DNA from: DATBVX01 sp963724625
Lineage (GTDB): Bacteria > Pseudomonadota > Gammaproteobacteria > Steroidobacterales > Steroidobacteraceae
NCBI GenBank assembly: GCA_963724625.1
Contig: CAVRVO010000004.1
Coordinates: 186,001 to 250,000 of the forward strand
Length of the DNA stretch: 64,000 bases
Direction of reading: 5' to 3'
The translations under genes and the position numbers were made by a program. Below, one piece after another: positions 1-7,257 of this stretch. Position 1 is the stretch's first letter. The number at the start of each line of letters is the position of its first letter. The notes under the pieces are model-generated. The model saw nothing but the letters and a program-made list of their open reading frames with translations, had not been told where the DNA came from and made no database searches.

Positions 1-121
1 AGTGGTGTCATTCGATGCGGCCGAGCGCAAGGGACAGAATCTCCTCGTCGACGGCAAGTACGTCGACGAGCATCTCGGTGAGCTGGCGAAGAACGAGGAC
101 TTGAGTCGCTACATTCTCTAG
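1..121 (+). CDS. hslU: HslU, ATPase subunit of the HslVU protease (3' end only)
   Basis: Only the last 39 codons are present, reading in frame from base 2 to the TAG at 119-121. The protein ends in LSRYIL, the conserved HslU tail (LSRFIL in E. coli) that inserts into HslV and activates it. The residues before it (VSFDAAE near the edge, then YVDEHLGEL and NEDLSRYIL) fit the C-terminal domain of HslU. HslU is a cytoplasmic AAA+ unfoldase that feeds proteins to the HslV peptidase. HslV would lie upstream, outside the window. The next gene (129-509) converges on it, only 7 bases away. Confidence 0.9.
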   Translation, partial: VVSFDAAERKGQNLLVDGKYVDEHLGELAKNEDLSRYIL

Positions 122-128
122 GCGAGGC

Positions 129-509
129 TCACTTCCATTGCGTCGCTTTGGTCTCGAATTGCGGTGATGACTTCCTGACGACGCAGAAGCGCTGCCCGGT
201 CGGCGCCTCCATCACCCACCAGCGCTTGATCTTCTCAACACGCCGCGCACCCAGCTTCTCGAGTCGCGCTACTTCCGCCTCGATGTCATCTGTTTCGATG
301 TCGATGTGCACGCGGCTCGGGTGCGCGACCTTCTGCACCTCGATGTGCAGATCGTTCTGATGGTCGTGCAGGCGTGCGTAGCCTTCGTCATCCGGATCGT
401 CGGTGCGACCGGCTTTCAACCCGAGCGCCGCGCTCCAGAACGCCGCGGCCGCATCGAGATCATCCGTCTCGCAGTCGATGATGAACCCCGCCAGCTTGCT
501 CTTGTGCAT
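129..509 (-). CDS. VOC-family (glyoxalase-like) protein
   Basis: The 126-residue product has the length and pattern of a single-module vicinal oxygen chelate protein of the glyoxalase/bleomycin-resistance type. It opens with FIIDCETDDLDAAAAFWSAALG, the usual beta-alpha start in which FW leads the helix. In the middle it has HIEVQKV and RVHIDIETDDIEAEVARLEKLGA, and it ends with MEAPTGQRFCVV. His and Glu residues in the strands could bind metal. Proteins of this type act as cytoplasmic dimers on small electrophiles or antibiotics, and the substrate cannot be told from sequence. It lies 18 bases downstream of the cupin gene on the same strand, so the two may be co-transcribed. Confidence 0.8.
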   Translation of the reverse strand: MHKSKLAGFIIDCETDDLDAAAAFWSAALGLKAGRTDDPDDEGYARLHDHQNDLHIEVQKVAHPSRVHIDIETDDIEAEVARLEKLGARRVEKIKRWWVMEAPTGQRFCVVRKSSPQFETKATQWK

Positions 510-527
510 CGATCGCTCCTCGAAACT

Positions 528-1193
528 CTATGGCAGGTGCCCTCGCTTGACCCACCACAGCGCTCCGGTCTCGCTGACGAATTCGGAATGCTGAGCGCCG
601 GGCTGCCGCAGCCAGCTCCAGGCTTCGAGCACCGGCCGATCGGGCTCGAGCAACTGCAGCGTGCCAGTCAACACGAACACCTCTTCTCCTCCGGGCATCG
701 CACGCGGCGGAACCCGCGCGCCCGGCCTCGCACGTTCGACGCACACGCTGATGCGCCCATTTGAATAGAGCAATGCGCGTTCATACCCAGGTGCCACTTC
801 AGTCCACTGGCGATCGTTGGCATAGAGCCTGACGCTCTCGACTTCATCCGTCTGCATCTGCCGCAGCTTCACGAAAATGATGCAGCCCTCGCGGCTGAAC
901 GGCGCGTGCTTGGAACCGGGGGGATTACGTACGTAGGTCCCGGGCGGATAGTCGCCCTCTTCGTCGGAAAAAATGCCGTCCAGCACCATGAACTCCTCGC
1001 CCAGCGCGTGGGTATGGGGACTGAAGAAACTCCCCTGCGCGTAACGCACGATGGTCGAAGCCAACGCCACTTCATCACCCACGCGCTCGAGCATGCGGCG
1101 CTCGACACCGGCCTCGGGTGAGGCCACCCAGGGCAAACGGGCCCCATGCACCAGTGCCCGCTGGCTACGATCGGCGTGAATCTGTGTCGCCAT
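528..1193 (-). CDS. Double-cupin protein of the ChrR type
   Basis: This 221-residue protein has two cupin modules. The first carries HTHALGEEF (His near 60 and 62, Glu near 67) followed by a GTYVRNPPGSKH stretch with a further His, a classic cupin metal site. The second, near residues 169-210, has GEEVFVLTG and a late PGAQHSEF. This resembles the ChrR cupin-like domain found in zinc-binding anti-sigma factors and stand-alone oxidative-stress proteins. No N-terminal anti-sigma domain is visible, so it is probably an enzyme or sensor of unknown substrate. The ATG at 1193 is chosen over an in-frame TTG at 1199 because it fits an AGGGG ribosome site better. Confidence 0.75.
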   Translation of the reverse strand: MATQIHADRSQRALVHGARLPWVASPEAGVERRMLERVGDEVALASTIVRYAQGSFFSPHTHALGEEFMVLDGIFSDEEGDYPPGTYVRNPPGSKHAPFSREGCIIFVKLRQMQTDEVESVRLYANDRQWTEVAPGYERALLYSNGRISVCVERARPGARVPPRAMPGGEEVFVLTGTLQLLEPDRPVLEAWSWLRQPGAQHSEFVSETGALWWVKRGHLP

Positions 1194-1330
1194 GGTCAAA
1201 ACTCTACCCCTAATGCCTACGCATGTCGCAGAACTTCCCGGAGTGTTACGGGAATCCCCGCACGAACTGCATTAGGTGAATCAAGACGTTCGAGAGCGAG
1301 CCAGCAGATTATTGGACTCAACCGGGGCAA

Positions 1331-1355
1331 TATGGGAATACCTATGTGTCCCATA
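1331..1355. repeat. Inverted repeat TATGGGA/TCCCATA
   Basis: Perfect 7-base arms (1331-1337 and 1349-1355) are separated by 11 bases. They lie in the 192-base gap between the cupin gene and the next ORF, just before the GTTAGGC site. It could be an operator, a small hairpin or part of an attachment site. Nothing in the sequence decides between these. Confidence 0.4.
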
Positions 1356-1362
1356 ATTAATA

Positions 1363-1373
1363 GTTAGGCGTCG
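1363..1373 (+). other. Integron-type recombination core (GTTAGGC)
   Basis: GTTAGGC at 1363-1369 matches the integron crossover consensus GTTRRRY. The following TCG extends an 11-base match with the 3' end of the attC at 1860-1870 (only the first base differs). It therefore marks the left boundary of the cassette carrying the ORF at 1386-1784. No complementary GCCTAAC arm was found upstream, so it looks like an attI-type or secondary insertion site, not a complete attC. Confidence 0.55.
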
Positions 1374-1385
1374 AGAGCCGAAATC

Positions 1386-1784
1386 GTGCCAACCCCTCGC
1401 GTCAGTCCGGAAGACCGTCCTCTGAGCGCAACGGAAACGGCGTTTGTAGTGTGGATGCTTGAACATGGCAACGCGCGCGCAGCTGCGGCTCTTCCTCAAG
1501 TAGAAAGAGCTCGCGTCATTTCGCGTTGTGGCTGCGGATGTGCCAGCGTCGATTTCAGCGTCGACGGTGTGACTCCGTTACCTCGCTTTAAGATGCAGGT
1601 AGTTTCTGACTACTGCTGGTTCACCGAGCGCGGTAACCTTTGCGGGGCGTACGTGTTCTTGCGTGCCGGTATGTTGGCGGGAATCGATGTCTGGTCGATT
1701 GATGGCGCAGAAACGCCACATGAACTGCCGGATCCCGAGCAGCTCAGACCTCACACCGCAGACGTCCGTCGCTTCGACGCCTAA
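1386..1784 (+). CDS. Cassette-borne hypothetical protein
   Basis: The protein is 132 residues and I do not recognise a named family. It has an N-terminal helix (FVVWMLEHGNARAAAALPQ), a cysteine-rich RCGCGCASVDFSV motif near residues 47-59, and a C-terminal part ending in SIDGAETPHELPDPEQL. The Cys cluster could bind metal. The GTG start lies 17 bases after a GTTAGGC site, and the TAA stop lies inside the GCCTAAC box of an attC. That tight packing between recombination sites is typical of integron gene cassettes, which usually lack their own promoter. It is probably a mobile, cytoplasmic accessory protein of unknown role. Confidence 0.65.
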   Translation: MPTPRVSPEDRPLSATETAFVVWMLEHGNARAAAALPQVERARVISRCGCGCASVDFSVDGVTPLPRFKMQVVSDYCWFTERGNLCGAYVFLRAGMLAGIDVWSIDGAETPHELPDPEQLRPHTADVRRFDA

Positions 1785-1869
1785 CAACCAGCTGCAGCGG
1801 TCCGGGGAGGGATAAAGTGCCAGCATCCAATTCGCATCGGCCGGCCGTTGAGCCGGGACCTTAGGCGTC
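1776..1869. other. attC-like site (59-base element)
   Basis: The outer arms GACGCCTAA (1776-1784) and TTAGGCGTC (1861-1869) are perfect complements and contain the R boxes. Inside them, 1790-1805 pairs with 1841-1854 (GCT, CA, CGG and CCGG blocks), leaving single unpaired bases at about 1794 and 1801 on one side only. That pattern matches the L boxes with extrahelical bases that define attC. Unpaired spacers of 5-6 bases and a 35-base terminal loop complete the fold, and 94 bases is a normal attC length. The right core reads CTTAGGC, not GTTRRRY, so it may recombine poorly. No integrase gene is in the window. Confidence 0.7.
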
Positions 1870-1884
1870 GCACGTAGGTGAGAT

Positions 1885-2520
1885 GTGGCGAAGGTCCGCA
1901 AGATTGATAAGGCGCCCCTCAATGGTCGTAACTATTATCTGGTCGACGCGAACTTTCTGGTGAATAGGTGCATCCCAGAGTCTATTGCGCCACACGGAGC
2001 CGAACGTGAGCGCGTTGTCGCGTGCCACGCATGGTGGAGTGAAATCGACTCGCAACTGGCGCATCGCAAGGCTCGCGTATTTGTTCCAGATATCTGCATC
2101 GCGGAGTCCTTCAAAACCCTAGCGAAGAAGTACTACTCCGAGGGCTGGTTTACCTCTGCCGTAACCTTTAACCAAGCTAAGAAGAAACTTTCGGACTTTG
2201 TTCGTATTGAGAGTATGACGCTCCGGTCGTTCTCACGGAATATCCGAGTGCACGACATTTCGACCAACCGAGACATCATTGTCAGCGTTGATCGATTCTT
2301 CGAGTTATTTGCCAAGCACAAGAAGACCGTGCAGATCGCGGACTTGATCTTGGTATCCACCGCGAAGTATCTAATGGACTTTTACGACATTCCGAAGGAC
2401 TTGCTTCACATCGTGACGCTAGACACGGCTCTGCGAGAAGGGATCACCAAAGTAGTAGAACTGCCAACCGCATATGATCCAACGCGAAAGGGTCACCGAG
2501 CGTCTGTAGTGTTTGAATGA
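1885..2520 (+). CDS. PIN-domain nuclease-like protein
   Basis: The 211-residue product shows the four spaced acidic residues of a PIN-like nuclease: Asp21 in YYLVDANF, Asp69 and Glu74 in VPDICIAESF, Asp153 in QIADLILV and Asp180 in HIVTLDTAL. PIN domains are metal-dependent ribonucleases, often toxins or RNA-processing enzymes. No partner antitoxin is visible. It starts at GTG 1885, 15 bases after the attC, and its last four bases overlap the RusA-like gene in ATGA, so the two are translationally coupled. Codon use is visibly more AT-rich than in the surrounding genes, which suggests transfer. Its target (RNA or DNA) is unknown. Confidence 0.7.
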   Translation: MAKVRKIDKAPLNGRNYYLVDANFLVNRCIPESIAPHGAERERVVACHAWWSEIDSQLAHRKARVFVPDICIAESFKTLAKKYYSEGWFTSAVTFNQAKKKLSDFVRIESMTLRSFSRNIRVHDISTNRDIIVSVDRFFELFAKHKKTVQIADLILVSTAKYLMDFYDIPKDLLHIVTLDTALREGITKVVELPTAYDPTRKGHRASVVFE

Positions 2521-2954
2521 CCGGAGCGACGTCTAAGGCGCGTACTCGCATGGTAAAGGCTCAGCGAATTCGTGTTCGGGGTGTGCCATATCCACACACG
2601 AAATCCACTGGGCACACCGAGGGACGCCTGGAGTGGACTCAGGCGATAGTTGAACAGACTGCGCGGTTGCAGAAAGTCAAAGGGGCTTGTCTTGTGCGGG
2701 TTACCTTCAAGCTTCCGAAAGAAAAGTTCCACGACGGCAACCCGTTCGGAAATGACATCGACAATCTGTTGAAACGGCTCTTCGACGCGTTAAGCAAGAC
2801 CGTCTTCTCAGAAGACCCAGGTAAGGATGCCTGTGTGATTTCCGTTGAGGCGACAAAAGTAGAGGTGACGAATCCGAATCAGGTTGGAGTGGATGGTGAG
2901 ATCATTGAGGTATCGGCGCCTCTGGTCAGCCGCTGTCTGAGCGGGGTTACATGA
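2517..2954 (+). CDS. RusA-like Holliday-junction resolvase-fold nuclease
   Basis: The 145-residue protein has the RusA signature. NDIDNLLKRLFDAL gives Asp80, Asp82 and Lys86, equivalent to Asp70, Asp72 and Lys76 of E. coli RusA. It is followed by SEDPGKDACV with Asp104 in the place of Asp91. The basic N-terminus (ARTRMVKAQRIRVRG) leads into the first strand. RusA enzymes are dimeric endonucleases that cut four-way DNA junctions and are mostly prophage-borne, but no phage genes surround this one. Both ends overlap neighbours by four bases (ATGA), so it belongs to a three-gene unit with the PIN protein and a lipoprotein. All catalytic residues appear intact. Confidence 0.7.
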   Translation: MTGATSKARTRMVKAQRIRVRGVPYPHTKSTGHTEGRLEWTQAIVEQTARLQKVKGACLVRVTFKLPKEKFHDGNPFGNDIDNLLKRLFDALSKTVFSEDPGKDACVISVEATKVEVTNPNQVGVDGEIIEVSAPLVSRCLSGVT

Positions 2955-3352
2955 AAGGCACGCATCAGTCTCTCGCCGGGTTTCTTGCGTTCACGCTAGT
3001 ACTCTTTGGCTGTACCGAGCGCGACGCGAGCACTGACTCAGGCAACGCTGCGAGCTCCAACGTTACAAGCCCCGACCCTGCAACGGACAAGTGGCTTGGC
3101 CAATGGAACGGACCTGAGGGAACATTTCTTCGGTTCGAAGGTGGCAAGGGTAAGTACGAAATCACGATTCAGGATCTTGACGGCCCACGAACGTACCAGG
3201 GAAGCGCTGTCGGCAACGAGATCCACTTCGACCGCAATGGCGCAAAGGAGTCCATTCGCGCGACAAACGGCATGGAAACCGGCATGAAGTGGCTCAGTGA
3301 CAAATCGGACTGCCTGACGATCCGGCCCGGCGAAGGGTACTGCCGAGATTGA
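2951..3352 (+). CDS. Small hypothetical lipoprotein
   Basis: The 133-residue product has a lipoprotein signal: a short basic start, a hydrophobic stretch and the lipobox LFGC with Cys21. A Ser/Thr/Asn-rich linker follows to about residue 45. The mature domain (KWLGQWNGPEGTFLRF, then YEITIQDLDG) looks like a small beta-rich fold of the lipocalin or META kind. Two cysteines near the end (SDCLTI, GYCRD) may form a disulfide. It overlaps the RusA-like gene by ATGA but is an envelope protein, an odd partner for two nucleases. Its function is unknown. Confidence 0.6.
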   Translation: MKGTHQSLAGFLAFTLVLFGCTERDASTDSGNAASSNVTSPDPATDKWLGQWNGPEGTFLRFEGGKGKYEITIQDLDGPRTYQGSAVGNEIHFDRNGAKESIRATNGMETGMKWLSDKSDCLTIRPGEGYCRD

Positions 3353-3367
3353 CCGCGCGACCTCAAC

Positions 3368-3805
3368 ATGACGCCTGACAACGTCGACCCCGCGGGAGGT
3401 ATTTGTGTATCTCCGGGGGCTATTGATAGCTGGCTGCTGAGCTATGGGCGAGCCTGGCAGGCGCGAGATGCCGTTGCGTTCTCGGAGTTGTTCTCGCTGG
3501 ACGCTATCTACCATTGGACGCCCTTTCGGGAGCCGCAACTCGGTCGCCAGGCGATTGCGTCCGCTGTCGGTGCGGCGTTCTCCGGACAACGCGATATTCA
3601 ATTCAAGTCCAGCCTTCTGGCAGGTAGCTCGGAACCCTACGTTGCACACTGGTCGTGCGAGTTCACGCGAATCGCATCCGGGAGACGCGTTAAAGTAGAC
3701 GGGATCTTCCTGTTGCGATTCGATGATCGGGGCCGGTGCCAGGAATTTCGAGAGTGGTGGCATAGCGATGAGTCCGAGAGCGGCTCAACGTCGAGCGACA
3801 TCTAG
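3368..3805 (+). CDS. NTF2-like (SnoaL-type) protein
   Basis: The 145-residue protein has an NTF2-like cone fold pattern: helix SWLLSYGRAWQARDAVAFSELFS, then DAIYHWTPFREPQLGRQAIASAV, then strands ending in VDGIFLLRFDDRGRCQEFREWW. These proteins are small enzymes or ligand binders; isomerase, cyclase and dehydratase activities are all known. The FREWWH end with Trp and His lining the pocket is common in the family. No substrate can be assigned. The ATG at 3368 lacks a clear ribosome site, and a later start around residue 15-20 is possible. Confidence 0.7.
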   Translation: MTPDNVDPAGGICVSPGAIDSWLLSYGRAWQARDAVAFSELFSLDAIYHWTPFREPQLGRQAIASAVGAAFSGQRDIQFKSSLLAGSSEPYVAHWSCEFTRIASGRRVKVDGIFLLRFDDRGRCQEFREWWHSDESESGSTSSDI

Positions 3806-3913
3806 CAACACGCTGGGGGAGCCAGTGACGATACGAGGTTCGTTCGCAGATGGGGCGTAGACTTGCCGAACGACCGGTCGCAGTGGCCCGTGAGAGATGA
3901 AACCTAGGAGACG

Positions 3914-4951
3914 ATGATGACCAATGACCAGGCCGCTGCGTCGCAGGCCTTGCCGCCGCACGCGCAGCTGATACAGATGGGGGCGGCTTCTTGGATCTCG
4001 GCGGTCGTGTATGCGGCAGCAAGACTGAGCATCGCCGATCACCTGGCCACCGGACCCAAAAGCGCTGTCGAATTGGCCGGCACGACGCACTCGCACGCCG
4101 CATCGCTGCATCGCCTGATGCGGACACTGGCTGGCCTCGGCATCCTCACCGAGCGAGACGCGCAGCGTTTCGCGCTCACACCTCTGGGTGAGGCGCTCAA
4201 GAGCGGGGCTCCCGGCTCAGCGCGAGCGACGTTGATCGCGTTTTGCAGCCCGGCGTTCTGGCACAGCTGGGAGGAGATCATCTATTCGCTGGAAACTGGC
4301 AAGACTGGCTTTGAGAAGGCGAATGGGCTGCCTCTGTTCGAATACCTCGCGCAGCATCCCGAGGACGCGTCCTTCTTTAGCGAGGCCATGGTTGGCTTCC
4401 ACGGCGCCGAGCCGCCGACCGTCGCCAAGGCGTACGACTTCTCAGGGATCAAGACTGTAGTGGACGTAGGCGGCGCGACAGGCAACATGCTGGCCGCGAT
4501 CCTGTCGCATCACGCGGCGCCGCGAGGTGTTCTGTTCGATCGGCCGCATGTCGTGCGCGATGCTCCTGCCTTGCTCAGGGCACGCGGCGTAGAAGAGCGA
4601 GTAACGATCGAGGCGGGTGATTTTTTCAAGACGGTTCCCGCGGGTGGTGACGCCTACTTGTTGTCGCACATCATCCACGACTGGAACGAGGATCAGTGTC
4701 TCACCATCCTGGGTCACTGCCGCAAGGTAATGAAGCCCGATGGCCGTCTCCTGATCGTCGAGACCGTCCTACCGACGGGCGACACTCCTCATCAGGGCAA
4801 GGTGCAGGACATGGTCATGCTGGTAGTGCCGGGCGGCCAGGAACGCACCGAGGCCGAATATGCCGCCCTCCTCCGTAGGAGCGACTTCCGTCTGAGCCGC
4901 GTAGTGCCCACGGAGTCAGTCGTGAGTGTCGTGGAAGCGCTTCCGGCCTAG
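3914..4951 (+). CDS. SAM-dependent O-methyltransferase (COMT/hydroxyneurosporene type)
   Basis: The 345-residue protein has the plan of bacterial Methyltransf_2 enzymes. An N-terminal winged-helix dimerisation domain (about 15-105) carries HSHAASLHRLMRTLAGLGIL. The SAM-binding domain has VVDVGGATGN near 182-191 and the catalytic SHIIHDWNEDQ near 252-262, whose His is the likely general base. It ends with PDGRLLIVETVLP. Such enzymes methylate hydroxyl groups on small aromatics or carotenoid and antibiotic intermediates. An AGGAG ribosome site precedes ATG 3914. Neighbours do not form a biosynthetic cluster, so the substrate stays open. Confidence 0.85.
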   Translation: MMTNDQAAASQALPPHAQLIQMGAASWISAVVYAAARLSIADHLATGPKSAVELAGTTHSHAASLHRLMRTLAGLGILTERDAQRFALTPLGEALKSGAPGSARATLIAFCSPAFWHSWEEIIYSLETGKTGFEKANGLPLFEYLAQHPEDASFFSEAMVGFHGAEPPTVAKAYDFSGIKTVVDVGGATGNMLAAILSHHAAPRGVLFDRPHVVRDAPALLRARGVEERVTIEAGDFFKTVPAGGDAYLLSHIIHDWNEDQCLTILGHCRKVMKPDGRLLIVETVLPTGDTPHQGKVQDMVMLVVPGGQERTEAEYAALLRRSDFRLSRVVPTESVVSVVEALPA

Positions 4952-5022
4952 GCGAACCTATCGAGCGCGGTACTGAATGATCACCTACGGCGCGTTGACG
5001 CTTTCTGTAGCGCAGTAGTCAG

Positions 5023-6252
5023 ATGGAAGATCCGTCGTTCGAGCACTTGACGACCAGGCGCCTTGTCATCCGGCGCTTTGCGTTGGGCGACGCTGAGGCG
5101 CTCACCTCATACCGGAATGATGCCGAAGTGGCTCGCTACCAGAGTTGGGAGTGCCCATATTCGCTGGGCGAAGCGAGGCAGTTGATCGCGAACCTGCAAC
5201 CTGCGCCCGGGACACCTGGCACCTGGTTTCAGTTCGCCGTAAGTCTTGCGTCCTCTCGCACTCTGATTGGGGACGTTGCTCTTCGCACGCGAAAGGCTGA
5301 CCCTCGACAGGCCGAGCTTGGGTTTACGTTCGCCAGCGCTCATCAAGGTCAGGGGTATGCGGCCGAGGCCGTGGGAGCTGTCCTGCAGTACGCGTTCGGG
5401 AAACTCGAGCTTCACCGAGTTTTCTCCCAGACAGATGTGCGCAATCATCGCGCGCAGCGTCTGCTTGAACGCCTTGGCTTTCGGCGGGAGGGTGAACTCC
5501 GGGAAAGCACATGGTTCAAGGGCGCCTGGGTCACCGACCTCATTTACGCGCAGCTCGAGTCCGAATGGCGGCAACCGCCGAGAAAGAGACGCGCTCATCA
5601 AGGTCAGGGGTATGCGGCCGAGGCCGTGGGAGCCGTCCTGCAATACGCGTTCGGGAAACTCGAGCTTCACCGAGTTTTCTCCCAGACAGATGTGCGCAAT
5701 CATCGAGCGCAGCGTCTGCTTGAGCGCCTTGGCTTCCGGCGGGAGGGTGAACTCCGGGAAAGCACGTGGTTCAAGGGCGCCTGGGTCACCGACCTCATTT
5801 ACGCGCAGCTCGAGTCCGAGTGGCGGCAACCGCCGAGAGGGATGCCAATGGACACGATCAGGTTGCGAGAGTTCGCGACGAAGTACACCGCTGCCTGGTG
5901 CAGTCAGAATCCGGCCAGCGTTGCGGAGTTCTTTGCCGAGGGCGGGTCGCTGCAGATCAACGACGGAACCCCATCCGTCGGCCGGGCAGCGATCACCGCA
6001 GCCGCACAGGGCTTCATGACCGCTTTCCCTGATATGGTCGTAGCGATGGACGCTATCAGCCTCGATGGTGACCAGGCTGTTTATCGCTGGACCCTGACTG
6101 GGAACAATACCGGCCCTGACGGTACCGGCAATGCCGTGCGTATCAGCGGGTACGAGGAATGGACGATTGGGGCGAACGGTCTGATAGCGAAGTCCATGGG
6201 GCATTTTGACGAAGCTGACTATCAGCGCCAGTTGAAGGCCATTGTTCTCTGA
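5023..6252 (+). CDS. GNAT acetyltransferase with duplicated C-terminal half fused to an NTF2-like domain
   Basis: The 409-residue reading frame has three parts. Residues 1-185 form a complete RimJ/RimL-type GNAT, with acetyl-CoA loop motif QGQGYAAEA and the usual NHRAQRLLERLGF. Residues about 191-273 repeat the second half of that domain without a single amino-acid change. Residues 276-409 are an NTF2/SnoaL-like domain starting at MDTIRLREF. ATG 5848 at the third part has GAGAGGG just upstream, so the NTF2-like protein may also be made alone. The ancestral state was probably two adjacent genes joined by the duplication. Whether the long protein folds is unknown. An assembly artefact is possible but does not explain the purely silent differences. 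Confidence 0.7.
   Translation: MEDPSFEHLTTRRLVIRRFALGDAEALTSYRNDAEVARYQSWECPYSLGEARQLIANLQPAPGTPGTWFQFAVSLASSRTLIGDVALRTRKADPRQAELGFTFASAHQGQGYAAEAVGAVLQYAFGKLELHRVFSQTDVRNHRAQRLLERLGFRREGELRESTWFKGAWVTDLIYAQLESEWRQPPRKRRAHQGQGYAAEAVGAVLQYAFGKLELHRVFSQTDVRNHRAQRLLERLGFRREGELRESTWFKGAWVTDLIYAQLESEWRQPPRGMPMDTIRLREFATKYTAAWCSQNPASVAEFFAEGGSLQINDGTPSVGRAAITAAAQGFMTAFPDMVVAMDAISLDGDQAVYRWTLTGNNTGPDGTGNAVRISGYEEWTIGANGLIAKSMGHFDEADYQRQLKAIVL
5336..5838 (+). repeat. Direct tandem duplication, 2 x 248 bp
   Basis: Bases 5336-5583 and 5591-5838 are the same sequence offset by 255 bp (85 codons), separated by AAGAGAC. I count 7 differences, at GCT/GCC, CAG/CAA, CGC/CGA, GAA/GAG, TTT/TTC, ACA/ACG and GAA/GAG. 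All fall at third codon positions and all are silent. The unit covers the acetyl-CoA-binding half of the GNAT domain. Confidence 0.9.
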
Positions 6253-6457
6253 TCCAGACGGAAATCACATCGACGTGGGGCAGCAGCTCCAGACGGCCTC
6301 GTTGCCCGAATAATCAATCACGGCGAGAGGCCGCGGTTCCTGAACGACTGATTGCCATTTGGCAGCGGTTTGCAGCGGTCCATGCGGGATTGAGTGCTGA
6401 TGGTCAAACATCTCGGCCTGTATTAGGGCCGCCCGGTACACATGTCCGATATGTCCG

Positions 6458-7240
6458 ATGTCTCTGCAACGACCTGTGCTCGGAGTTCTACTGGCGATCG
6501 CGATTACGACCGCGATGGACGCCACCGGCCTCACCGCCTTCAGTGCCCTGCCGCTCTGTCCACTGCTGGCACTGTTCTGGTACCTGGGGCGGTTCTCGCG
6601 CACCCAGATGGGTTTCGTGTGGGGACAATGGAAGCACTACGCGCTCGCGACGCTTCATCCGATCATCGTGATCGGAGTCATCGTGCTGAGTGCTGCCGTT
6701 GCCGGCGCGATCGATATCTCGAAGACCGAGTGGCCCAAGGTCTGGCTCAATTTCGCGCTGGTTTCCTCCTCCACATTTCTCATCGTTGCCATCACCGAGG
6801 AAGGATTCTTTCGCGGTTGGCTTTGGGGCTCACTCGTTCGTGCCGGACAGAACCCACGCGGCGTACTCATTTACAGCAGCATCGCGTTTGCCCTGTGGCA
6901 CTTGTCCCCTGTGCTTCTGGACACAGGCTTCAACCCGCCGCCTGCACAGATCCCGGTGTTCATCCTCAACGCAGCCGTCATGGGCGCGATCTGGGGCTTG
7001 CTGCGCGGGATTTCCGGCTCAGTGCTGGTCGCGAGCCTGGCGCATGGACTGTGGAACGGCGGAGCTTATGTGCTCTTTGGCTTTGGAACCCGAACCGGAG
7101 CATTGGGAATTGAGAACACCGCGCTCTACGGGCCAGAAATTGGCATGCTTGGGCTGGGTCTGAATGTCCTGTTCGCCGCCGCGCTCTGGCGTTGGGGAGC
7201 GTATCCGACACCCGCGCTACGAACACGGGCGACTGACTGA
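6458..7240 (+). CDS. CPBP-family intramembrane metalloprotease
   Basis: The 260-residue protein has about seven hydrophobic segments and the CPBP (CAAX protease / bacteriocin-processing) motifs. EEGFFRGWLWG near 113-124 supplies the paired Glu and Arg. A conserved His follows in FALWHLSPV near 148, and the last motif is SLAHGLWNGG near 197. These are membrane-embedded glutamate/histidine metalloproteases, some of which give self-immunity to bacteriocins. In this place the substrate is unknown. The ATG at 6458 starts directly into the first membrane segment. The M13 peptidase follows after 17 bases and may be co-transcribed. Confidence 0.85.
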   Translation: MSLQRPVLGVLLAIAITTAMDATGLTAFSALPLCPLLALFWYLGRFSRTQMGFVWGQWKHYALATLHPIIVIGVIVLSAAVAGAIDISKTEWPKVWLNFALVSSSTFLIVAITEEGFFRGWLWGSLVRAGQNPRGVLIYSSIAFALWHLSPVLLDTGFNPPPAQIPVFILNAAVMGAIWGLLRGISGSVLVASLAHGLWNGGAYVLFGFGTRTGALGIENTALYGPEIGMLGLGLNVLFAAALWRWGAYPTPALRTRATD

Positions 7241-7257
7241 CGCAAAGGAGCACGCGC

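Noticed and set aside
3370..3382. GACGCCTGACAAC, similar to the left end of the attC
   Set aside because: There is no matching TTAGGCGTC arm or GTTRRRY core within the next 150 bases, so no second attC is supported.
5107..6204. 365-codon minus-strand frame opposite the duplicated GNAT gene
   Set aside because: It is an antisense shadow. Its long length comes from codon bias and the duplication, and it has no recognisable domain.
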